This document shows positions 58,904-64,000 of a DNA stretch of 64,000 bases, piece by piece. How positions within the stretch are numbered: the first letter of the stretch is position 1; each line of letters opens with the position of its first letter. Below the pieces are notes generated by a model that ran no database searches, was not told the origin of the DNA, and was given only the letters and a program-made list of their open reading frames with translations. This stretch comes from Streptomyces sp. NRRL B-24484 (lineage in GTDB: Bacteria > Actinomycetota > Actinomycetes > Streptomycetales > Streptomycetaceae): assembly GCF_000717715.1 (NCBI RefSeq), contig NZ_JOAI01000036.1:22769-86768 (forward strand). The letters run 5' to 3'. Made by a program: the position numbers and the translations under genes.

Positions 58904-60178
58904 TCAGACCGCGCTGCCGGCCTTCCAGGCGGCCCAGCTCAGGTTCCAGCCGCTGAGGCCGTTGGCCGGGTCCACCGTGCGGTCGCCGGAGTTGACCACC
59001 TCGACCACGTCGCCGACCAGCGACTCCTTGAAGAAGACGGCACCGTCGGTCTGCGGGTCGCCCGCGCCCTTGACGTCGCGCAGCGCGATGCAGCCGTGGC
59101 TGAGGTTCTGCGCCCCGAAGGCGCCCTGCGGCGACCAGTAGTTGCCGTGGATGAAGGTGCCCGAGCTGGTGAGGCGCTGGGCGTGCGGCACGTCCGGGAT
59201 GTTGTACTCGTCGCCGAGGCCGACGGTCTGGGAGTCCATCTTGGTCTGCAGGTACTGCTCGGCGATGACGAGCTTGCCGCCCCACGTCCGGGTGGCGGGG
59301 GCGCCGCCGATGATCGGGTAGGTCGCGGTGACCACGCCGTCGGTGGTGACGGTGAGGGTGTCGGCGGAGAGGTCGGCGACGCTGGTGCGGCTGCGGCCGA
59401 CGGTGAAGCTCACGTCCTTGGACTGGGTGCCGTAGACGCCGTCGGCGCCCTCGACGTCCTTGAGCCGCAGGCTGAGCGTGACGACCGTGCCCTTGGCCCA
59501 GTACTCCTGCGGCCGGAAGTCGAGCCGGGTGCTGGAGAACCAGTGGCCGACGATCTCGACGCCGGGCCGGGCGGTGACGGTGATCGCGTCCTGGACGGCC
59601 TTCCGGTCGGTGATCGGCCGGCTGAAGTTGATCGAGACGGGCATGCCGACGCCGACGGTGGCGCCGTTCTCCGGGGTGAAGTGGCCGACGAAGGTGTGGG
59701 CGGGGGCCGCGGTGGCGAAGGCCGCGTGCGCGTCGGACTCCAGCTCGTCCGGGTCGGTGGCGGCGACGGCCACGGTGTAGCGGGTGCCGCTGGCGAGCGG
59801 GTCGGTGGAGACCCAGCCGTGCCGGTCGGCGGAGAGGGTTCCGGCGACCGCCCGGCCCTTCTCGTCGGTCGCGGTGACGGAGGTCAGGGTGCCCCCGGTG
59901 ACGGCGACCTTGATCGGCCGGGTGAAGGGGGCCGCGGTGGCGCCGTCGGCGGGGGTGACGGTTATTCGGGCGGTCGAGGTCCTCGGGGTGTCGGCGCCCT
60001 TGGTGGTGGCCGCACCGGACTGCGCTCCGCCGGCTGCCCCGGCCTTCCCGGACGCACCGCCGCCGGTGTCCCCGTTGCAGGCCGCGACCAGCAGGGCCGG
60101 GGCAGCGAGCAGGCCGCCCAGGACACCGCGCCGGGTCCAGTTGCTGCTCCCGGCCTGGCGGTTCTCGGGTGCCGTCAC
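58904..60178 (-). CDS. Lipoprotein L,D-transpeptidase (YkuD domain with Ig-like repeats)
   Basis: This 424-residue cell-wall enzyme makes 3-3 peptide cross-links. The N-terminus has a twin-Arg-containing signal (NWTRRGVLGGLLAAPALL) and lipobox LVAAC, so it is a lipoprotein. Two Ig-like domains follow (about 65-260), then the YkuD domain: FIHGNYWSPQGAFGAQNLSH and SHGCIALRDV, with the catalytic Cys near residue 368. This matches the LdtMt2-like actinobacterial architecture. The GTG at 60178 follows GGGAG; a frame upstream to 60268 would move the signal inside. It is well expressed in growing hyphae in this group (family knowledge). Confidence 0.95.
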   Translation of the reverse strand: MTAPENRQAGSSNWTRRGVLGGLLAAPALLVAACNGDTGGGASGKAGAAGGAQSGAATTKGADTPRTSTARITVTPADGATAAPFTRPIKVAVTGGTLTSVTATDEKGRAVAGTLSADRHGWVSTDPLASGTRYTVAVAATDPDELESDAHAAFATAAPAHTFVGHFTPENGATVGVGMPVSINFSRPITDRKAVQDAITVTARPGVEIVGHWFSSTRLDFRPQEYWAKGTVVTLSLRLKDVEGADGVYGTQSKDVSFTVGRSRTSVADLSADTLTVTTDGVVTATYPIIGGAPATRTWGGKLVIAEQYLQTKMDSQTVGLGDEYNIPDVPHAQRLTSSGTFIHGNYWSPQGAFGAQNLSHGCIALRDVKGAGDPQTDGAVFFKESLVGDVVEVVNSGDRTVDPANGLSGWNLSWAAWKAGSAV

Positions 60179-60316
60179 GTGGTTCTCCCTGCTGCTCGGC
60201 GGCGCGCCCGGCGCCCGGTACGGATCGTGAGCACGGCACAACGGGGCGAATACACCCGTTCGGCGCACATGTTCCAGATCGTACGAGAGTACTTGTCATA
60301 CCTCCATATCGGACAA

Positions 60317-60350
60317 AAGGCCCGGTCCGGAGGGGTCCGGACCGGGCCTT
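60317..60350 (-). terminator. Terminator after the acidic 108-residue protein gene
   Basis: A perfect 15-bp stem (AAGGCCCGGTCCGGA and its complement) with a GGGG loop begins 36 bases past the stop. Confidence 0.85.
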
Positions 60351-60385
60351 CTGCCGTACGGCGGTGCCGCGCGGGCGCGACGGGG

Positions 60386-60712
60386 CTACTCGACGCTGTA
60401 CTCGTCCCAGCTCTCCTCGTCCGGGTCGAAGTCGGTGTGCGCCGACTCCCAGGTGGCCGAGGTCAGCTCGATGCCGGGGACGTCGCCGAGCAGCGCGACC
60501 GGGTCGATGAAGTGGGCGAGCGAGCCGGACGGGTCCACCTCGATGGCCTCGACGGACTGGGCGCGCTCCTCGTCGTCGAGGTACTCGTCGTTCTCGACCT
60601 GGGCGAGGGCGGCGGTCTTGAGGGCCTGCTCGTCGGTGATCTCGGCGATGAGCTCGATCTTGAGCCGTACGTAACGCGGTGCGTCCTGCGCGGGCTGGTC
60701 AGTGCTGGTCAT
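60386..60712 (-). CDS. Acidic conserved hypothetical protein
   Basis: This 108-residue, strongly acidic protein (YVRLKIELIAEITDEQALKT at the start, DFDPDEESWDEYSVE at the end) has predicted alternating strands and helices but no recognised domain, membrane segment or signal. The GC3-rich codons and the start region support a real gene. The ATG at 60712 has TAGGCT 7 bases upstream and no ribosome-binding site, so the message is probably leaderless. A clear terminator follows. I cannot suggest a function. Confidence 0.72.
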   Translation of the reverse strand: MTSTDQPAQDAPRYVRLKIELIAEITDEQALKTAALAQVENDEYLDDEERAQSVEAIEVDPSGSLAHFIDPVALLGDVPGIELTSATWESAHTDFDPDEESWDEYSVE

Positions 60713-60719
60713 GGCGGCG

Positions 60720-60725
60720 AGCCTA
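60720..60725 (-). promoter_or_regulatory. Candidate -10 box of a leaderless message
   Basis: TAGGCT ends 7 bases before the ATG at 60712 of the acidic protein gene, with no Shine-Dalgarno between. Confidence 0.5.
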
Positions 60726-60790
60726 GGTCAGCGGACGGGCGGACCCAAACCGGTGCGCCGGAACGCGCGGACGGGCCGCGGCGGAGAACA

Positions 60791-60828
60791 CGGCAGGGCC
60801 GGTCCCCGTCCGGGGACCGGCCCTGCCG
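60791..60828. terminator. Strong hairpin in the cbs downstream gap
   Basis: A perfect 17-bp stem (CGGCAGGGCCGGTCCCC and its complement) with a GTCC loop lies about 360 bases past the cbs stop and not close to any called 3' end. Confidence 0.7.
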
Positions 60829-61184
60829 CCTCCGCCGGCGCTCCCCCACCCGGGAGCCGCGGAGACGCGCCTCTCGGCGCGATGGGTGCCGCGGGGGCCG
60901 CCGCACCCTGTTGATCGGTCGGAACCGAACAGGGGCGGGACGACGGCAACCCCCGCGGGCGGGACACGGAGGGCCGGGTCAGGGCCGACCGACGTGTCCG
61001 TGGTGACTGCGGGACCGGGGAGCCGCTCCCGGCCTCCGCTGCCACCATGCTCGGCGTCTTGCCGTTGACCAATACGATGCAGGACCGTTGTTAACGGCCT
61101 GATGCGCCGAGGTGACGTCGGTGTACCAACTGGCGGGACGAGGCCGCTTCACCCGGTCGGCCCACCGGGCCCGGTGACACGGGG

Positions 61185-62585
61185 TCAGTGACCGGCCCGG
61201 CTGGTGAGGAAGGCCAGCAGGTCCTGCCGGGTGACGATGCCCTGCGGCTTGCCCTCGACCAGCACGACCACCGCGTCGGCCTTCTCCAGCACCGTCATCA
61301 GGTTGGTCACCGACTCGCCGGAGCCGACCACCGGCAGCGGCTTGGACATCACCTTGTCCAGGGTGTCGGCCAGCTTGATCTGCTGCGAGAAGAGGCCCTC
61401 CAGCAGCTCCCGCTCGACGATCGAGCCGATCACCTCACCGGCCATCACGTCGGGGTGGCCGGCGCCCGGCGAGACGATCGGCATCTGGGAGACGCCGAAG
61501 TCGCGCAGTACCTGGACGGCCTCGGCGACGGTCTCGTTGGGGTGCATGTGGACGAACTGCGGGATGCCCTCGTGCTCCAGGGCGTCCTTGCGGGCCAGCA
61601 CCTCGCCGATGTGCGCCTCGTCGGTGGCGGTGGGCAGGAAGCCGTAGTCGGCCATCCAGTCGTCGTTGAAGATCTTCGAGAGGTAGCCGCGGCCGCCGTC
61701 CGGCAGCAGCACGACGACCACGTCGTCCGGGCCGAGCCGCTTGGCGACCTCCAGGGCGGCGGCCACGGCCATGCCGCAGGAGCCGCCGACCAGCAGGCCC
61801 TCCTCCTTGGCGAGGCGGCGGGTCATCTGGAAGGAGTCCTTGTCGGACACGGCCACGATCTCGTCCGCGACGGTGCGGTCGTAGGCGGTGGGCCAGAAGT
61901 CCTCACCGACGCCCTCGACCAGGTACGGACGGCCGGTGCCGCCGGAGTACACCGAGCCCTCGGGGTCGGCGCCGATGACCTGGACCTTGCCGTCGGAGAC
62001 GTCCTTCAGGTACCGGCCGGTGCCGGAGATGGTGCCGCCGGTGCCGACGCCCGCGACGAAGTGGGTGATCCTGCCGTCCGTCTGCTCCCACAGCTCCGGA
62101 CCGGTGGAGTGGTAGTGCGAGGCCGGGTTGTCCGGGTTGGAGTACTGGTCCGGCTTCCAGGCGTTCGGGGTCTCGCGCACCAGCCGGTCGGAGACGTTGT
62201 AGTACGAGTCGGGGTGCTCGGGCGCCACGGCGGTCGGGCAGACGACCACCTCGGCGCCGTAGGCGCGCAGCGTGTTGATCTTGTCCGTGGACACCTTGTC
62301 CGGGCAGACGAAGATGCACTTGTAGCCCTTCTGCTGGGCCACGATCGCCAGGCCGACACCGGTGTTGCCGGAGGTCGGCTCGACGATGGTGCCGCCGGGC
62401 TTGAGCGCACCCGAGGCCTCGGCGGCCTCGACCATGCGCAGCGCGATCCGGTCCTTCACGCTGCCGCCCGGGTTGAAGTACTCGACCTTCGCGAGCACGG
62501 TGGCGCTGATGCCCTCGGTGACCTTGTTCAGCTTCACCAGCGGCGTGTCGCCGACCAGCTCGATGATCGAATTGCTGTACCGCAC
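61185..62585 (-). CDS. cbs: Cystathionine beta-synthase with C-terminal CBS domains
   Basis: This 466-residue PLP enzyme condenses serine with homocysteine, the first step of reverse transsulfuration. The PLP lysine is in YFNPGGSVKDRIALRMVEAA near residue 44, then VEPTSGNTGVGLAIVAQQKG and the phosphate loop AGVGTGGTISGTGRYLK near 180-195. Two CBS (Bateman) domains occupy about 335-466. No heme-binding N-terminus is present. The GTG at 62585 follows GGGAGG. With metB it gives both directions between cysteine and homocysteine. It is divergent from the SGNH hydrolase gene. Confidence 0.95.
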   Translation of the reverse strand: MRYSNSIIELVGDTPLVKLNKVTEGISATVLAKVEYFNPGGSVKDRIALRMVEAAEASGALKPGGTIVEPTSGNTGVGLAIVAQQKGYKCIFVCPDKVSTDKINTLRAYGAEVVVCPTAVAPEHPDSYYNVSDRLVRETPNAWKPDQYSNPDNPASHYHSTGPELWEQTDGRITHFVAGVGTGGTISGTGRYLKDVSDGKVQVIGADPEGSVYSGGTGRPYLVEGVGEDFWPTAYDRTVADEIVAVSDKDSFQMTRRLAKEEGLLVGGSCGMAVAAALEVAKRLGPDDVVVVLLPDGGRGYLSKIFNDDWMADYGFLPTATDEAHIGEVLARKDALEHEGIPQFVHMHPNETVAEAVQVLRDFGVSQMPIVSPGAGHPDVMAGEVIGSIVERELLEGLFSQQIKLADTLDKVMSKPLPVVGSGESVTNLMTVLEKADAVVVLVEGKPQGIVTRQDLLAFLTSRAGH

Positions 62586-62730
62586 GGGGGTCCTCCCGAT
62601 AGTGGCGCGTGTGACTGTGGGTGTCTAAAGGGTATGGCCACGGATGGCCGACGGCCGCCGATAGCGGCACGGCCGAGAGGGGTACTACCGGGTTACGAGG
62701 ACTCTGGAAGACCGCACAAGGGGGTGCAGG

Positions 62731-63810
62731 ATGCCAGGGGCACAGGCGTCGAGGGCCAGGGTGGCCCGCCGGATCGCGACGGCGGCCGCGTACGGCGGCG
62801 GCGGGATCGGGCTGCTGGGCGTGGGGCTCGCCGGACTGCTGCTGACCGAGAGCAGGATGGCGATCCGGGCGATCGGGCTGCTGGACGGCGATCCGCCGCG
62901 CGCGGACGGCGTGTACGGCGACGCCTTCACCGACGCCGGGACGATCGCCCCGCCCTCGGACGAGCCCCCGCTGGTGCTCGCCTTCCTCGGCGACTCGACG
63001 GCGGCGGGGCTCGGTGTGAACCGCGGCCGGGAGACCCCGGGCGCGCTGCTGGCCTCGGGGCTGGCCTCGGTCGCCGAGCGCCGGGTGCGGCTGGTGAACG
63101 TCGCCAAGTCGGGGGCGCGCTCGGAGGACCTGGTGGACCAGGCGGCGCTCGCGCTGCCGCACCGGCCCCAGCTCGCGGTGATCATGATCGGCGCCAACGA
63201 CGTGACCCGGCACAGCCCGGCGGCGCAGTGCGTGCGGCAGCTGGGCGACGCCGTGCGGATCCTGCGGTCGATCGGGTGCGAGGTGGTGGTCGGCACCTGC
63301 CCGGATCTCGGCACCATCAAGCCGGTGCGGCCGCCGCTGCGCTGGGTGGCCCGGCGCCTCAGCCGGCAGCTGGCCGCGGCGCAGACGATCGCCGTGGTGG
63401 AGGCCGGCGGGCGGACGGTGTCGCTGGGCTCCCTGCTCGGACCGGAGTTCGCGACCCGGCCGGAGCTGTTCGCGGCCGACCGCTACCACCCGTCGGCCCA
63501 GGGCTACGCGACCGCGGCGATGGCGATGCTGCCCTCGCTGTGCGCGTCGATGGACCTGTGGCCCGGCGAGGAGGACACCGCCGCCGAGCCGCCGGCCGCG
63601 CAGGCGGTGCTGCCGGTCGAGGTGGCGGCCGCGGCCGCGGCGGGCCGCTCGGGCACCGAGGTCGCGGCGGCCGGCACCGGGCCCGCGGCCCGGCGCTGGG
63701 CGCTGATGCGGCACCGGTTGAGGCTCGGTCTGCCGGGCACACCGGAGCCCGAGGCGGCGTCGGCCAGCTCACACCCGGGATCGGGTGACGCCGGGGCTAC
63801 TAAGCGGTAA
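62731..63810 (+). CDS. SGNH/GDSL-family hydrolase with N-terminal membrane anchor
   Basis: This 359-residue protein has one N-terminal hydrophobic segment (about 18-40) and an SGNH hydrolase domain. Block I is LAFLGDSTAAGLGV near residues 82-95 (Ser nucleophile), block III is VIMIGANDVTRH near 151-162 and block V is DRYHPSAQGYATAA near 251-264 (Asp and His). It probably acts as an esterase or lipase on the outer face. The Ala-rich C-terminal 90 residues look disordered. The ATG at 62731 follows GGGGGTG. Confidence 0.9.
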   Translation: MPGAQASRARVARRIATAAAYGGGGIGLLGVGLAGLLLTESRMAIRAIGLLDGDPPRADGVYGDAFTDAGTIAPPSDEPPLVLAFLGDSTAAGLGVNRGRETPGALLASGLASVAERRVRLVNVAKSGARSEDLVDQAALALPHRPQLAVIMIGANDVTRHSPAAQCVRQLGDAVRILRSIGCEVVVGTCPDLGTIKPVRPPLRWVARRLSRQLAAAQTIAVVEAGGRTVSLGSLLGPEFATRPELFAADRYHPSAQGYATAAMAMLPSLCASMDLWPGEEDTAAEPPAAQAVLPVEVAAAAAAGRSGTEVAAAGTGPAARRWALMRHRLRLGLPGTPEPEAASASSHPGSGDAGATKR

Positions 63811-63892
63811 TTTTCCTCCCGAGTGTCGTTGGGAGCCGATACGCGCCCTCAAGTGAATGCTCGCTAGCCGGCCGACCCGCGAGGAGCCCACC

Positions 63893-64000
63893 ATGCCCGA
63901 AGCCGTCATCGTCAGCGCCGCCCGTTCGCCGATCGGCCGGGCCTTCAAGGGCTCGCTGAAGGACGTCCGCCCGGACGACCTCACGTCCCAGATCATCGCC
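63893..64000 (+). CDS. Acetyl-CoA C-acetyltransferase (thiolase), N-terminal part
   Basis: Only 36 codons are inside the window: [20 protein letters not shown] followed by [16 protein letters not shown]. This is the canonical thiolase N-terminus ([17 protein letters not shown]). The enzyme would act in fatty-acid beta-oxidation or acetoacetyl-CoA synthesis. The ATG at 63893 follows GAGGAG. The active-site cysteine and histidines lie beyond the window edge. Confidence 0.9.
   Translation, partial: MPEAVIVSAARSPIGRAFKGSLKDVRPDDLTSQIIA

Larger units (their letters stand above)
60713..61184. other. 472-base intergenic region between the acidic protein gene and cbs
   Basis: The region contains a very strong 17-bp hairpin at 60791-60828 and, next to the cbs stop, a 14-base palindrome CACCGGGCCCGGTG at 61163-61176 that may help terminate cbs. 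A TTGACC near 61062 could start a plus-strand transcript. A 114-codon minus-strand frame (60728-61072) has no ribosome-binding site and is crossed by the hairpin, so I do not call it. Confidence 0.5.

Noticed and set aside
60728..61072. A 114-codon minus-strand frame between cbs and the acidic protein gene
   Set aside because: It has no ribosome-binding site or family match and its 3' half contains a 17-bp terminator-like hairpin.
61188..63788. An 866-codon plus-strand frame over cbs and the SGNH hydrolase gene
   Set aside because: It is antisense to cbs and out of frame with the hydrolase, with no motif or ribosome-binding site.

Overview
The window is 64 kb of very GC-rich chromosome from a streptomycete-type actinomycete (Streptomyces or Kitasatospora). 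The evidence is the strong third-position GC, the frequent GTG and TTG starts, actinobacterial families (WhiB-like regulator, mycothiol conjugate amidase Mca, polyphosphate glucokinase, GTP-dependent PEP carboxykinase, DUF1707, DUF4245, DUF4307, SARP) and a gene order matching the conserved Streptomyces core. The replicon looks chromosomal. I see no rRNA, tRNA, CRISPR array, insertion sequence, phage or plasmid backbone.

Layout. 1-7.2 kb: end of a BBE-type oxidoreductase, secreted serine hydrolase, ychF, VOC protein, DUF6542 membrane protein, ppgK, ispH, xseA. 7.2-9.7 kb: an accessory patch (membrane protein, XRE regulator, divergent sigma factor, broken GNAT gene, GTGATC tandem repeat) that separates xseA from xseB. 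9.7-16 kb: xseB, nitroreductase, DUF4245 protein, glpX, wblI, DUF1707/LiaF-like protein, class I fumarase. 16-19.4 kb: a 66-residue orphan peptide gene divergent from a large SARP/NB-ARC/TPR regulator. 19.4-22.4 kb: a hairpin-rich non-coding stretch, a methyltransferase and a GAF-SpoIIE-ATPase regulator. 22.4-24.2 kb: an AAA ATPase and an HNH nuclease overlapping by GTGA, resembling a compact Septu-like defence pair, directly downstream of oxyR. 24.3-26.5 kb: oxyR divergent from ahpC-ahpD. 26.5-38.8 kb: AI-2E-type permease, secreted transglycosylase, PIN-PhoH protein, uppS, a chitinase with a DasR-like operator, prepilin peptidase, aminotransferase, pckG, hemolysin III. 38.7-45.3 kb: secreted and membrane proteins, a cysteine protease pair, an HTH regulator, GNAT, YyaL-type thioredoxin protein. 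45.3-52.7 kb: mca, DUF4307, greA, a DrrAB-type exporter, ilvA, marR, metB. 52.9-58.8 kb: M48 protease, helical-repeat protein, a coupled unknown protein/AbiEii-like nucleotidyltransferase pair, msrA, cupin. 58.9-64 kb: L,D-transpeptidase, acidic protein, cbs, SGNH hydrolase, start of a thiolase.

How the genes work together. Redox and sulfur defence recurs (oxyR-ahpCD, mca, msrA, metB, cbs, YyaL, nitroreductase). Central carbon metabolism is represented by ppgK, glpX, fumarase and pckG. Envelope functions include uppS, L,D-transpeptidase, transglycosylase and serine hydrolase.

Most notable signals: the AAA-HNH cassette behind oxyR; an oxyR frame with no ATG, GTG or TTG start, where the expected start codon is ATC; the AbiEii-like pair; the peptide/SARP pair; the accessory patch that splits xseAB; a cluster of hairpins upstream of the methyltransferase; and at least eight genes with a TANNNT box 6-8 bases before the start and little or no Shine-Dalgarno sequence, suggesting leaderless transcripts.
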